Shown here in pieces: positions 26,055-35,533 of a stretch of DNA of 64,000 bases. A program made the position numbers and the translations under genes. This stretch comes from Fibrobacter sp. (GTDB lineage: Bacteria > Fibrobacterota > Fibrobacteria > Fibrobacterales > Fibrobacteraceae): positions 124,001 through 188,000 of the forward strand of contig JAKSIC010000003.1 in NCBI GenBank assembly GCA_024399015.1, written 5' to 3'. Each line of letters opens with the position of its first letter. Position 1 is the stretch's first letter. The notes under the pieces were generated by a model that was given only the letters and a program-made list of their open reading frames with translations, was not told the DNA's origin and did not search any database.

Positions 26055-26690
26055 ATGAACAAGAAAGAACGTATCGCTTTCATCAACGAGAAGTTGGACG
26101 AGTTATTTCCCAACCCGCCCATTCCCTTGAACTTCAGCGATCCGTTTACCTTGCTTATTGCCGTAGCTCTCAGCGCCCAATGCACTGATGCCCGCGTAAA
26201 CCTGGTTACTGCAGAACTTTTCAAAGTCGCAAACACCCCCGCCAAGATGGAGGCCCTGGGAGTAGACAAGATTGCAGAATACATCAAGACCTGCGGCCTC
26301 TACCAGAACAAGAGCAAGAACATTTACAAGCTCTCCCAGATTCTCGTAGAAAAGTACAACGGCAAGGTTCCCCAGACTTTCGAAGAATTGGAGGCCCTTC
26401 CTGGCGTCGGCCACAAGACCGCCAGCGTCATGATGATTCACGCCTTCAAAACACCGGCCTTTCCTGTGGATACCCACATCCACCGCCTGGCCGCCCGCTG
26501 GGGTCTTTCCAACGGTTCCACCGTGGAGCGCACTGAAGCAGACCTGAAGAAAATCTTTCCTCCCGAAGATTGGGAAAAGAAGCACCTACAAATTATTTTG
26601 TTTGGAAGAACTTACTGCAAGGCAACAGGCCACAAGGTGGACCAATGCCCCATCTGCAGCGTCGTGGGCTGCAAACCTTTCTCAAAATAG
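26055..26690 (+). CDS. nth: endonuclease III (DNA glycosylase/AP lyase)
   Basis: A 211-residue base-excision-repair enzyme removing oxidised pyrimidines. The helix-hairpin-helix motif LPGVGHKTA with catalytic Lys and the catalytic Asp in FPVDTHIHR are present. A C-terminal cluster of four cysteines should bind a 4Fe-4S cluster, but the spacing is C-x9-C-x2-C-x4-C rather than the standard C-x6-C-x2-C-x5-C. Length is normal. It follows cysE after a repeat-containing gap of 71 bases. Confidence 0.93.
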   Translation: MNKKERIAFINEKLDELFPNPPIPLNFSDPFTLLIAVALSAQCTDARVNLVTAELFKVANTPAKMEALGVDKIAEYIKTCGLYQNKSKNIYKLSQILVEKYNGKVPQTFEELEALPGVGHKTASVMMIHAFKTPAFPVDTHIHRLAARWGLSNGSTVERTEADLKKIFPPEDWEKKHLQIILFGRTYCKATGHKVDQCPICSVVGCKPFSK

Positions 26691-26693
26691 ACT

Positions 26694-27395
26694 TTACGAG
26701 TTTCTCTGGTATTTCCAATAATACCAAAGGCTCCATAAGCCCCACAAACAGCACAAAGCCATTCCAATGTAGCCAGCCATATAAACGGCGTTGGCAATGC
26801 TATCGTACTTCAGCAGCAAACCTGTTTCAGACAAGATAAAATTCCAGTCATGGAATCCATAGGGAGCTTCGTTACCTGTATCGCCGCTGATAAGTGTCAA
26901 GCGCATATACAAGGCGTCGTTAATATAAACAGCCACATCAATAAAGTTTTCAAAAGCCCACCACAAGCCCACCGAGGCACCAAACAAATCTCGTGGTTTC
27001 AACCATAAGGCTAAACAGAAAACTAAGGGCATGATAATCTGGAACAGAGATCCACCCAAAGATGTAATCACGGGTCTAAAGAATCCAAACACGATGTGCC
27101 CCGTCTCATGAACAGGCAAATTCAAGTTGTGCAAGAATTGGGCAATCCAGGCATCATAACCATTCAGCAGCAACTGAACAGAAAAGAAAACCATGGCGAG
27201 CCAAATGACAATTCGTGCAGCAAAGAACTGTTCTCTGTTCAACGGCCTAGGATAAAGGAAAAATCTTGCCACAACAGGCCAGTCACCAGGATCATCTAAC
27301 CCACGTACAAAACGGCTGACAAAAGAAGGCTTCGCCTTTCGGGACGAAACCTTCACAAGATTCAATTGAACTTTATCTGTAGGCTTTTGTGCCAT
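26694..27395 (-). CDS. polytopic membrane protein with HExxH motif (putative membrane metallopeptidase)
   Basis: A 233-residue protein with about five hydrophobic segments. At the membrane boundary of the second segment lies HETGH (96-100) followed by a hydrophobic helix and the conserved-looking pattern FFRPVITSLGGSLFQIIMP; later HDWNF and a last hydrophobic hairpin. HExxH followed by such helices recalls M50/site-2-protease-like or other intramembrane metalloenzymes, but I do not see the NPDG-type motif of M50, so enzymatic activity is inference. It ends 3 bases from the convergent nth stop and lies 19 bases downstream of the SDR gene, probably in one transcript. Confidence 0.65.
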   Translation of the reverse strand: MAQKPTDKVQLNLVKVSSRKAKPSFVSRFVRGLDDPGDWPVVARFFLYPRPLNREQFFAARIVIWLAMVFFSVQLLLNGYDAWIAQFLHNLNLPVHETGHIVFGFFRPVITSLGGSLFQIIMPLVFCLALWLKPRDLFGASVGLWWAFENFIDVAVYINDALYMRLTLISGDTGNEAPYGFHDWNFILSETGLLLKYDSIANAVYMAGYIGMALCCLWGLWSLWYYWKYQRNS

Positions 27396-27414
27396 CTTAG
27401 ATATCCAACAAGCG

Positions 27415-28347
27415 CTACTTCTTCAGCAGTTCATCAAAGTAGCAGATGGTTTTTTCCAAACCCTTGCGCAGCGGGATGGTAGGTTCCCAACCCAGGGCAC
27501 TCTTTGCCAAATCAATGTTGGGGCGACGCATCTTGGGATCGTCACCCGGCAGCGGCTGGTAAATAATCTTGCTCTTGGAGCCGGTAAGATCCAGAACTTC
27601 CTTGGCCAATTCCAGCATGGTGAATTCACCCGGATTGCCGATGTTCACAGGACCAATAATCTTGTCCTGGTTCATCATGCGGACAAAGCCTTCGATAAGA
27701 TCGTCCACATAGCAGAAGCTGCGAGTCTGGGAACCGTCACCATAAATGGTGATGTCCTGGCCCTGCAAAGCCTGCACGATAAAGTTGGAGACCACACGGC
27801 CATCATTAGGCAACATGCGGGGGCCATAGGTATTGAAAATACGTACGATGCGGATATCAACTTTATTCTGGCGATGATAATCCATGAACAAGGTTTCAGC
27901 CACACGCTTGCCTTCGTCGTAGCAGCTACGGATACCGATGGGGTTCACATTTCCCCAGTAATCTTCGGTCTGCGGGTGAACAGCAGGATCACCGTAAACT
28001 TCGCTGGTACTTGCCTGGAGAATACGAGCGTGAACACGCTTTGCCATACCCAACATATTGATAGCGCCCATGACGCTGGTCTTGATGGTCTTTACCGGAT
28101 TGAACTGGTAATGTACCGGGCTTGCAGGGCATGCCAAGTTGAAAATGCGATCCACTTCCAAAAGGATGGGTTCAGTTACGTCGTGACGGATCAGTTCAAA
28201 ACTCTTATTGTCACGGAGGTGGGCCACGTTGGCCATGCGACCGGTGAAATAGTTATCCAAGCAAATAACTTCGTGACCATCATTCAAAAGACGTTCACAA
28301 AGATGGCTTCCTAAAAATCCTGCCCCACCAGTAACTAAACAGCGCAT
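27415..28347 (-). CDS. NAD-dependent epimerase/decarboxylase, UDP-glucuronate decarboxylase-like
   Basis: A 310-residue extended SDR. The Rossmann motif [10 protein letters not shown] (7-16), the catalytic YDEGKR (YxxxK, about 143-148), the preceding STSEVYGDP and the later [21 protein letters not shown] segment are those of UDP-xylose synthase (UXS), which decarboxylates UDP-glucuronate to UDP-xylose. dTDP-glucose dehydratase is a less likely alternative because of the [10 protein letters not shown] motif. It would supply nucleotide sugar for the surface glycans made by the sugar transferases nearby. GGAG lies upstream of the ATG. Confidence 0.88.
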   Translation of the reverse strand: MRCLVTGGAGFLGSHLCERLLNDGHEVICLDNYFTGRMANVAHLRDNKSFELIRHDVTEPILLEVDRIFNLACPASPVHYQFNPVKTIKTSVMGAINMLGMAKRVHARILQASTSEVYGDPAVHPQTEDYWGNVNPIGIRSCYDEGKRVAETLFMDYHRQNKVDIRIVRIFNTYGPRMLPNDGRVVSNFIVQALQGQDITIYGDGSQTRSFCYVDDLIEGFVRMMNQDKIIGPVNIGNPGEFTMLELAKEVLDLTGSKSKIIYQPLPGDDPKMRRPNIDLAKSALGWEPTIPLRKGLEKTICYFDELLKK

Positions 28348-28413
28348 ATAAACTCCAAAAATTTACAGCTATAATATAACTTTTTCTTGGAGTTGTTTTT
28401 CGGAAACTTTGGA

Positions 28414-29448
28414 CTAGTTGATTGTATTCACAATCTGGTTCTTGCCGTGATTTTTACCCCAATAGAGCATTTCATCCGCTTCACGAATATACTTTTCGTA
28501 GTCCGAGATATCATCACCTGTACGAATACCAATAGTCACCGTAACAGACAACTTCTGCCCCATACATTCCACATGCCTATTTTTCAGGCATGACCTAAGC
28601 CTTTCCATAATAAACATGGTTTCCTCGTTATCCATCAAGGGCAGGTAAAGGATGAATTCCTCACCACCCCAACGCACAGCAACCGCATTGGGAGGCAGGC
28701 ATTCCTTGATGCACCAGCTCACAAGTTCCAAAATCTTGTCGCCAGTTTCATGTCCGAAGGAATCATTAAAGTTCTTGAAGTTGTCCACATCAATCATCGC
28801 AACGGAGAAAACACTTTCCTTTTCCTCCTTGCTACGCTTCATGATTCCTTCAAAGAAGTGACGATTATAAAGGCCCGTAAGCATGTCGTGGTTACTGGTA
28901 AAAGTCAGCTTATCCCTCGTAGCCTTCAGCACCAGCAAGTACAAATTGGAGATATAGAACAGGGTGAACATGGTGATGACCAAGTTAATGATAGACACAA
29001 CATTCTTCCATTCAAGAACAACATCCTTGTACTCCGGGAACCAAAAGAACTGTACAACATCGATATAGCCAATACCGATTGCAAAAATCACACCTATAAA
29101 CTGATAAACATGTTTATACTTATTATCAGTGGGCAAAAGGAAAAAGACAACAGCCACCATGCCGACAACATAATAGATGTAGTCAAAATTACCACCGGAA
29201 ATACATTCGCTAATGAGGGAGAAGCCAACAATTTCAAAGTAGGCAAAGACAATCTGCAAGTCCTCGTTTTTTCTGAAAAACGTCAGGAACACCACATAAA
29301 GTGCGGCACTTACACAATTCAAGGTAACAAGGGGATCGATTCCAATTTTTGCAAAGAATACCGCATTAAATACATGCACCAGCAGGCACATCAACAAGAA
29401 CACAAAGGTCTTGTGCAGAGAAAGCTTCTTTAAACTCTTTTCAAACAT
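28414..29448 (-). CDS. membrane-bound diguanylate cyclase (GGDEF)
   Basis: A 344-residue signalling protein. Six or so hydrophobic segments occupy residues 15-165, followed by a GGDEF domain (about 180-344) with the intact signature RWGGEEF and the substrate loop HDMLTGLYNRHFF and GHETGDKIL. The inhibitory RxxD I-site normally found just upstream of GGEEF is absent, so product inhibition may be lacking. It makes cyclic di-GMP, which commonly controls surface polysaccharide or adhesion, consistent with the surrounding envelope genes. GGAG lies in front of the ATG. Confidence 0.92.
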   Translation of the reverse strand: MFEKSLKKLSLHKTFVFLLMCLLVHVFNAVFFAKIGIDPLVTLNCVSAALYVVFLTFFRKNEDLQIVFAYFEIVGFSLISECISGGNFDYIYYVVGMVAVVFFLLPTDNKYKHVYQFIGVIFAIGIGYIDVVQFFWFPEYKDVVLEWKNVVSIINLVITMFTLFYISNLYLLVLKATRDKLTFTSNHDMLTGLYNRHFFEGIMKRSKEEKESVFSVAMIDVDNFKNFNDSFGHETGDKILELVSWCIKECLPPNAVAVRWGGEEFILYLPLMDNEETMFIMERLRSCLKNRHVECMGQKLSVTVTIGIRTGDDISDYEKYIREADEMLYWGKNHGKNQIVNTIN

Positions 29449-29516
29449 CCAAAAACTCCTACAGCGGGGTTTACTGTAAGAATATAATAAGTTTTCGGAA
29501 TAAAGTAAAGAAAAAT

Positions 29517-30368
29517 TTAATCTTCTTCGCTGTCCTTGCCAGCTTCAGAAGCTCCGGCACCATTCAAGGCTACCAGGCGGATACCGCGAAGAGTCAGGAA
29601 GGGGTCATACTTGTCGATCAGGTTGGTACGGCGGGCAATGGTCTTGCCCCAACCACCGGTAGCATAAACCGGCATATCTTCGCAGCCCACTTCCTTCTTG
29701 ATCTTTCCGATCAGAACTTCAAGCTGAGCCAGGAAGCCGTACAAGAGGCCAGCACGGATAGCGTCGTCCGTATTGTCGGCCACCACATTTTCCGGCCATT
29801 CAATAGTCACAGGGAGCAAACGGGCGGCCTTTTCAGTCAAGGCGTCCAGGCTTGCATTAATACCCGGGATAATCACGCCGCCGGCAAAGGCGCCATTCTT
29901 CATGACATCGAATGTGGTTGCGGTACCCATGTCCACGATGACGGCATTTTCAAAACCGGCATCACGCATGGCGATTACGTTGCAGAGTCGGTCTGCACCC
30001 GCCATGGACGGGTTCTGGTAATCAATCTTGAGGCCCAGGCAGTTCTTGGAGTTCACTACCTGCACATGCTTCTTCAGCAAGGAATCCAAAGCCTTGATCC
30101 ACGGGCGCTCCAAAGCAGGCACCACCGTAGAAAGACCTACATGGGTGATTTCTTCGGGACTGATCTTGGAGAAACCAAGAAGGCCGCCCACCTTGTTCAT
30201 CACTTCGTCGGAAGTGGTTTCCTTGCGGGTAGTAAGGCGCCAGTAGTCCACCACCTTGGTGCCCTTGAAGATACCAAGTACGGTGTGGGAGTTACCTACG
30301 TCCACCACGCAGATTACCGGTTCCTTTTCGCGAGCCTTACGCACAACCTTTTTCTTCTCTGGAGACAT
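29517..30368 (-). CDS. coaX: type III pantothenate kinase
   Basis: A 283-residue ASKHA-fold kinase for the first step of coenzyme A synthesis. Motifs: phosphate-binding DVGNSHTVLGIF (about 22-33), GADRLCNV with catalytic Asp, and VDMGTATTFD. An N-terminal basic extension of about 18 residues (KKKVVRKAREK) and an acidic C-terminal tail are not usual. It follows nadC after 40 bases that contain a CCTCG-rich spacer, so co-transcription is likely. Confidence 0.92.
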   Translation of the reverse strand: MSPEKKKVVRKAREKEPVICVVDVGNSHTVLGIFKGTKVVDYWRLTTRKETTSDEVMNKVGGLLGFSKISPEEITHVGLSTVVPALERPWIKALDSLLKKHVQVVNSKNCLGLKIDYQNPSMAGADRLCNVIAMRDAGFENAVIVDMGTATTFDVMKNGAFAGGVIIPGINASLDALTEKAARLLPVTIEWPENVVADNTDDAIRAGLLYGFLAQLEVLIGKIKKEVGCEDMPVYATGGWGKTIARRTNLIDKYDPFLTLRGIRLVALNGAGASEAGKDSEED

Positions 30369-30408
30369 CTGAGCGATTACCTCGTTCCTCGAACCTGGAG
30401 CCTCGCGC

Positions 30409-31272
30409 CTAAATACGCATGGAGATGTCGAGAGCCTTCACGCTATGAGTGAGGGCGCCGACAGAAATGAAGTCCAGGCCGAGAGTTGCGATTTCCTTGG
30501 CGCGTTCCAGAGTCATATTGCCGGAACCTTCCACCAGGCACTTGTCGCCGCTTTCCTTGATGATCTTGAGAGCTTCGCCCATCATTTCATTGCTCATGTT
30601 GTCCAGCATGATAACATCCACACCCTTGTTCAGGAGTGCACGCAGCTGGTCAAAGTTTTCCACTTCCATTTCAACCATGAGGTTCTGGGTGTTGTTCTTC
30701 TTCACTACGGCGAGAGCTTCCAGCACGCCACCTGCTGCGGCAATGTGGTTGTCCTTCACCAGGACCATGTCGAAGAGGCCCATGCGATGGTTGGAACCGC
30801 CGCCTACGCGAACGGCATACTTCTGCAAAGTACGGAAACCGGGAACGGTCTTACGGGTATCGAGGACCTTGGTCTTGCCGCCCTTCAATGCTTCCTGGAA
30901 AGTGTGGGCAACAGTTGCCACACCAGAGAGCTGCTGAATGAAGTTGAGCAAGGTGCGTTCGCCAGTCAAAAGTTCGTGGGTGGTGCCATCAAGTTCGGCA
31001 ATCAGGTCACCCTTCTTCACCACGTCGCCGTCCTTCTTGTGGAGGGTCACGGTAGCGTTAGCCTTCATTTCTTGGAACACCAGTTCAATAATGGGAAGGC
31101 CAGCTACAACGCCGTCTTCCTTGGCAATGAGGCGAGCATGCTGCTTCTGGTCGGCGGGAATAGTCCACATGCTGGTCACATCACCAGTGCGAACATCTTC
31201 AGCCAAAGCCAAGCGGATCATGGTCAAAGCATCTTCTGTAGGAAATACCGGAGTGGAATTATCACCGTACAT
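30409..31272 (-). CDS. nadC: nicotinate-nucleotide pyrophosphorylase (carboxylating)
   Basis: A 287-residue enzyme of de novo NAD synthesis converting quinolinate and PRPP to nicotinate mononucleotide. The family signatures RKTVPGFRTLQKYAVRVGGG, NHRMGLFDMVLVKDNH and EVENFDQLRALL are all visible, and the C terminus carries GLDFISVGALTHS. AGGAG lies 7 bases before the ATG. It lies between a sugar transferase gene (35-base gap) and coaX, in a run of same-strand genes beginning with hom. Confidence 0.95.
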   Translation of the reverse strand: MYGDNSTPVFPTEDALTMIRLALAEDVRTGDVTSMWTIPADQKQHARLIAKEDGVVAGLPIIELVFQEMKANATVTLHKKDGDVVKKGDLIAELDGTTHELLTGERTLLNFIQQLSGVATVAHTFQEALKGGKTKVLDTRKTVPGFRTLQKYAVRVGGGSNHRMGLFDMVLVKDNHIAAAGGVLEALAVVKKNNTQNLMVEMEVENFDQLRALLNKGVDVIMLDNMSNEMMGEALKIIKESGDKCLVEGSGNMTLERAKEIATLGLDFISVGALTHSVKALDISMRI

Positions 31273-31307
31273 TTTTTATCTCCTGCGCTTGTCGCGCGAC
31301 GCTGCAG

Positions 31308-32759
31308 TTACTGCGCGCCCTTACCAGTTAAAACAACATAAACAGTACGAACGAGAATCTGGAAATCCAACAAGAGGCTCATGTTCTCGTAGTAATACAT
31401 ATCGTACTTAAGCTTGATCTTCACGTCTTCGGTGCTGGTATCGTAATGATGGCACACCTGAGCCCAGCCAGTAAGACCCGGCTTGATTTTAAGACGGCTA
31501 ATATAGAACGGAATTTCTTCACGAAGCTTTGCAATGAAAACAGCACGTTCAGGGCGGGGGCCCACCATGCTCATGTCACCTTTAAGTACGCACAAAATCT
31601 GAGGAAGTTCGTCAATACGGGTCTTGCGGAGGAACTTACCCACCTTGGTAATACGGGGGTCGTCCTTGGTTGCCCACTGGGCGCCAAACTTTTCTGCATC
31701 GGTGCGCATGGTACGGAACTTGTAGACCATGAAGGGCTTGCCGTACAAACCAATACGTTCCTGGGAATAGAAGATAGGACCGTGATCTTCCAGCTTGATA
31801 GCGATTGCAGCAAAGAGGCAAACCGGCAAGGAACAAATTCCGAGGAATGCTCCAAAGCAAATATCGACGATACGCTTGACGCGGACCTGCCAAGGCGGCA
31901 TGGTGAAGGGGAAAAGTTCCTGAAGTTCAAAACCGTAAACAAGGTTGGCCTTGAACTGGCCATGAATCACATCGTAAAGTTCGGGCACCAAATAAATATG
32001 CAGAGGACGTTCGCAGAGCCAAACCAGCACGCGCATGATTTCCTGGGGGGAATTACTTTCGTGGGCAATGACCACGCCGGAAATCTTCAAGTTCTTCACC
32101 AGGTTCGGGAGATCGGAATACTTGCCCAAAACGGGGAAACCAGCGAACTCGTGATCGATCACCTGGAAACGTTCGTCCACAAAGCCAACCACACGCTGAC
32201 CGCGGGCGGGAGTCTTGGCCAAGGCCTCGGCAATCTTACGGCCTGATTCCGTTGCACCAAGAACGAGAATGTTGTTGGCACCATAACCCAGGCGCAAAAA
32301 TCCGCGGAGGCAACCATAGACCAACAGACGCAGACAAACTACCAAGCTAAGTGCAAAACCGCCATAGATGAAAATCCAGGGGAAGCGAGAACCATAGAGG
32401 TAGCCACTGATCAAAGGTTCGTTGGAGAACACCTTGTTCATGAACTCGGCACCAAACAAGCCGATAATGATCAGCACAATGCCAAGGGCCACCGCGCGGA
32501 GCACTCGGAGAATCTGGTGAGTTCTGGACTGCAGCAACCAGGACCTGTAGAGGCCGGCACAGGTAAACAACACCAACCAGGCCACGTTAAGCACAAGACC
32601 CATGCGGTAGTATTCCACAAAGGACTTGCTGGGGTCGAACTTGTCTACAATCCAACCACTGTGAAATTGAACCCAAAACGCCAAGCCAAAGCAAATGGAC
32701 AGGGCCACGAAGTCCGACAGGACAACGAGAACTCTTTCCAATGTGGTAGCTCGAATCAT
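31308..32759 (-). CDS. polyprenyl-phosphate glycosyl-1-phosphate transferase (exopolysaccharide priming enzyme)
   Basis: A 483-residue membrane protein of the WbaP/CpsE type. Four or five N-terminal membrane segments (about 10-130) are followed by a nucleotide-binding-like domain with GATESGRKIAEAL (about 145-260) and a C-terminal sugar transferase domain (about 285-483): KRIVDICFGAFLG, VYKFRTMRTDAE, RKTRIDELPQ, GDMSMVGPRPE and LKPGLTGWAQV-like LKIKPGLTGWAQ. It transfers a sugar-1-phosphate to undecaprenyl phosphate to start repeat-unit synthesis. ATG 32759 was chosen because MIRATTLERV begins the conserved part and GGTG precedes it. Confidence 0.9.
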   Translation of the reverse strand: MIRATTLERVLVVLSDFVALSICFGLAFWVQFHSGWIVDKFDPSKSFVEYYRMGLVLNVAWLVLFTCAGLYRSWLLQSRTHQILRVLRAVALGIVLIIIGLFGAEFMNKVFSNEPLISGYLYGSRFPWIFIYGGFALSLVVCLRLLVYGCLRGFLRLGYGANNILVLGATESGRKIAEALAKTPARGQRVVGFVDERFQVIDHEFAGFPVLGKYSDLPNLVKNLKISGVVIAHESNSPQEIMRVLVWLCERPLHIYLVPELYDVIHGQFKANLVYGFELQELFPFTMPPWQVRVKRIVDICFGAFLGICSLPVCLFAAIAIKLEDHGPIFYSQERIGLYGKPFMVYKFRTMRTDAEKFGAQWATKDDPRITKVGKFLRKTRIDELPQILCVLKGDMSMVGPRPERAVFIAKLREEIPFYISRLKIKPGLTGWAQVCHHYDTSTEDVKIKLKYDMYYYENMSLLLDFQILVRTVYVVLTGKGAQ

Positions 32760-32833
32760 AATCACACCAATACTGAGAAAAACAAAAATCAGAGGGGCCG
32801 GGCGCACCCAAAAGCGAGCCCGACCCAAATCTC

Positions 32834-34123
32834 TTAAGCCAAGAAGCGGATGACCTGGCTCTTTTCCACGATTTCAGCGAGAGCGTCGATGGCGTCCACA
32901 GCCTTCTGAGCCTTGCTGTCCTGGGTGTTTTCGGTAATAACAACCACGGAAACCTTACCCGGATCCTTGACGTTCTTCTGGATGATGGTTTCGATGGAGA
33001 TGTTGTTATCGGCGAGGATCTTGGTGATCTTAGCGAGAACACCGCAAGCGTCGCGGGAAGTAAAGCGGAGGTAGTAGCGAGCGCTGGTTTCAGAAATGGG
33101 AACGAGCGTTGCAGAATTTTCCACGTTGAACCAGCCCATGGGGAGTGCCTTGCGGGAACCGCAGTCGGTGGAGCGGGCCAAGGATACGAGGTCGGCTACA
33201 ACGGCGGAAGCGGTGGGGAGACGGCCAGCACCAGCACCAGTCTGGAGGGTTTCGCCCAGGTTGTCGCACTGCAGGTAGACTGCGTTGAGAACGCGGTTTA
33301 CGCTGGAGAGCTGATGTTCCATGGGAACGAGGCACGGATGGACGCGGGCATCCACACGGTCTCCTTCGCGGCGATAGATACCGAGGAGCTTAACGCAGCA
33401 ACCAAGTTCCTTGGCGATTGCGATATCCTGGGCGGTAATCTTGGAAATACCGGTCACGTGAATCTTTTCGAAGTCAACGCGATGGCCGCTGCAGAGAGAT
33501 GCAAGGAGAGCGGTCTTGTGAGCGGAGTCGATACCTTCAATATCGAAGGTCGGATCAGCTTCGGCAAAGCCGAGACGCTGAGCGTCCTTAAGAACTACGT
33601 CGAAGTCCAGGCCTTCTTCAGCCATACGGGAAAGGATGTAGTTACAAGTTCCGTTAATGATGCAGCTCAGGTTTTCGACGGTAGAACCGAGGAGGCCTTC
33701 CTGGAGGCTACGGATAATAGGAATGCCACCGCCAACAGCAGCTTCGAACAAGACATGCAAGCCCTTCTTAGCAGCCAGCGGGAAAATTTCGTGACCGTAC
33801 TTGGCCAGGAGAGCCTTGTTAGCGGTAACCACGTGCTTGCCATTTTCGAGAGCAGCGAGGATCCACTTACGAGGCATGTTGTAGCCACCGGCAAGTTCAA
33901 CCAACACGTCGATATCGTTGGATGCGATCATTTCGTCAGCATTGGTAGAAGTCTTGTAGCCCTTAGCCTTGTAAGGAGCAACTTCTTCGTCGGACTTGGC
34001 GCAAATGCAGGCCAATTCCATTTCGACACCGAGCTTTTCCTTGTATTCTGCAATCTTCTGTTCGAGGATCTGAATAACACCGCCACCGACGGTACCTGTA
34101 CCAATAAGACCAATACGCAACAT
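32834..34123 (-). CDS. hom: homoserine dehydrogenase
   Basis: A 429-residue NAD(P)-dependent enzyme reducing aspartate semialdehyde to homoserine for Thr/Met synthesis. The N-terminal nucleotide-binding loop GTGTVGGG (8-15), the active-site segment INGTCNYILSRM, the family signature GFAEADPTFDIEGIDSAHK and a C-terminal ACT domain (about 350-429), which usually mediates threonine feedback, are present. It has normal length for the monofunctional ACT-containing type. First gene of a minus-strand run hom - sugar transferase - nadC - coaX; GGAG upstream of ATG. Confidence 0.95.
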   Translation of the reverse strand: MLRIGLIGTGTVGGGVIQILEQKIAEYKEKLGVEMELACICAKSDEEVAPYKAKGYKTSTNADEMIASNDIDVLVELAGGYNMPRKWILAALENGKHVVTANKALLAKYGHEIFPLAAKKGLHVLFEAAVGGGIPIIRSLQEGLLGSTVENLSCIINGTCNYILSRMAEEGLDFDVVLKDAQRLGFAEADPTFDIEGIDSAHKTALLASLCSGHRVDFEKIHVTGISKITAQDIAIAKELGCCVKLLGIYRREGDRVDARVHPCLVPMEHQLSSVNRVLNAVYLQCDNLGETLQTGAGAGRLPTASAVVADLVSLARSTDCGSRKALPMGWFNVENSATLVPISETSARYYLRFTSRDACGVLAKITKILADNNISIETIIQKNVKDPGKVSVVVITENTQDSKAQKAVDAIDALAEIVEKSQVIRFLA

Positions 34124-34242
34124 ATAGCGTCTCCATTTTTAAATTTTTACGGCTGAAAAATAGAAAAATCCCCAAAAATGGCATTTCCTAAAACGTCAAT
34201 AGGCACCATAAATCACACTACATACAACATCCAGAAAAGACA

Positions 34243-34273
34243 TTTGCAAGTAAATAAAAAGTTTGTATATTTG
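34243..34273 (+). promoter_or_regulatory. Bacteroidetes-like promoter TTTG-N19-TAnnTTTG, leaderless start
   Basis: TTTG at 34243-34246 and TATATTTG at 34266-34273, separated by 19 bases, match the known Bacteroidetes -33/-7 consensus. The ATG at 34279 begins 5 bases after the box, at the expected transcript start, and no Shine-Dalgarno is present. Confidence 0.6.
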
Positions 34274-34278
34274 AGCCC

Positions 34279-35451
34279 ATGGAACAGCAATCCGTAAATC
34301 CTGCGATCGGCTCCATCCTCGACGAACAAAAACTCAAAAACATCGTCTATCCGGCGAAGTTGTTTAGAGCTCGTCTAAACGAGGAATTCCTGAGAGCCAA
34401 CCGTAGCTGTAGACCTTTCATTTACATCAAGATTTACGCCCACCAGTACGACTTTTTTGGATGGGGCAGCCCCAGTTCCACCGTGGAAAAGACATGGAGA
34501 ATCAGTATTCTCACCATGTTCTCCCACCTCCGCTTTATCGATGTTCTCGGGTTCCTCCCCGATAGCAACGGTATCGGCATGATTTTGCTGAATTCCGACA
34601 TGAACAAGCTGGTGGCTATCCGTAAGGAAATCTTGCACAAGCTGAACGACGCAGGTCTTATCCAGTCCCTGCGTATCAAGCCCCGCAAGCCCATTTTCGA
34701 AGCATACCTTTACATGGGTTCCCAGGAAAAGACAAACCTGGAAATGCAGGCCAAGTTGGACGAATTCAATAGCACCAACGGTGCATTCTTCACCCTGCAG
34801 CGTTTGAACCTTGACCAGATTTGGCAGCATCCCCACAAGATCCGCTACCGCCATATCATCAAGCGCATTGTGGACCTGACCTGCACCAGCGCAGCAATCG
34901 TGGTATGTTCTCCCCTCTTGTTGTTCTGCGCTCTGGCTGTGAAGATCAGCGACCCCAAGGGTCCCATTATCTTTAAGCAAACCCGCGTTGGCAAGAACGG
35001 CAAGCTGTTCACCATGTACAAGTTCCGCAGCATGTACGCCGACGCCGAAGAACGTAAAAAGGCCCTTATGGCCCAGAACGAAACCGGTGGTAAGACCTTC
35101 AAGATGAAGAACGACCCCCGTATTTATCCGTTCGGTCGCGTCCTTCGTAAGTTCAGTTTGGATGAACTGCCTCAGTTCTTCAACATCATCAAGGGCGATA
35201 TGTCTATCGTAGGCCCCCGTCCGCCGATTCCGTCCGAAGTGGCCGAATACGAACCGTGGCACCGCATGCGTTTGTCTGTAACGCCGGGTCTCACCTGCAT
35301 TTGGCAGGTCAGTGGCCGAAGCAACATCAGTTTCGAAGGCCAGATGCGCTTGGATAACGACTACATCCGCCGCGACGGCAAGATTGGCGACGACTTCAAG
35401 CTCATCTTGAAAACATTTAAAGTTGTGTTCAAGGGCGAAGGCGCTTACTAA
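34279..35451 (+). CDS. sugar transferase with divergent N-terminal domain
   Basis: A 390-residue protein. The C-terminal half (about 190-390) is a bacterial sugar transferase domain with one hydrophobic hairpin (VDLTCTSAAIVVCSPLLLF) and the motifs TMYKFRSMYADAEERK, RKFSLDELPQFFNIIKGDMS and VGPRPP plus TPGLTCIWQVSGR. Instead of the usual multi-pass N terminus it has a soluble domain of about 170 residues (RPFIYIKIYAH ... IRKEILHKLNDAG) whose strand-helix pattern is vaguely like a degenerate GGDEF fold; this is only an impression. It probably primes a second surface glycan. Divergent from hom. Confidence 0.85.
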   Translation: MEQQSVNPAIGSILDEQKLKNIVYPAKLFRARLNEEFLRANRSCRPFIYIKIYAHQYDFFGWGSPSSTVEKTWRISILTMFSHLRFIDVLGFLPDSNGIGMILLNSDMNKLVAIRKEILHKLNDAGLIQSLRIKPRKPIFEAYLYMGSQEKTNLEMQAKLDEFNSTNGAFFTLQRLNLDQIWQHPHKIRYRHIIKRIVDLTCTSAAIVVCSPLLLFCALAVKISDPKGPIIFKQTRVGKNGKLFTMYKFRSMYADAEERKKALMAQNETGGKTFKMKNDPRIYPFGRVLRKFSLDELPQFFNIIKGDMSIVGPRPPIPSEVAEYEPWHRMRLSVTPGLTCIWQVSGRSNISFEGQMRLDNDYIRRDGKIGDDFKLILKTFKVVFKGEGAY

Positions 35452-35504
35452 GACCGTTCGTGCACAATGCACAAAAGTCCATTTGACAGCACTCACTCTC
35501 GCAA

Positions 35505-35533
35505 ACACCCCTGATTGATATCAGGGGCTTTTT
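35505..35533 (+). terminator. rho-independent terminator
   Basis: CCCCTGAT (35508-35515) and ATCAGGGG (35520-35527) with loop TGAT, followed by CTTTTT. Confidence 0.9.
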
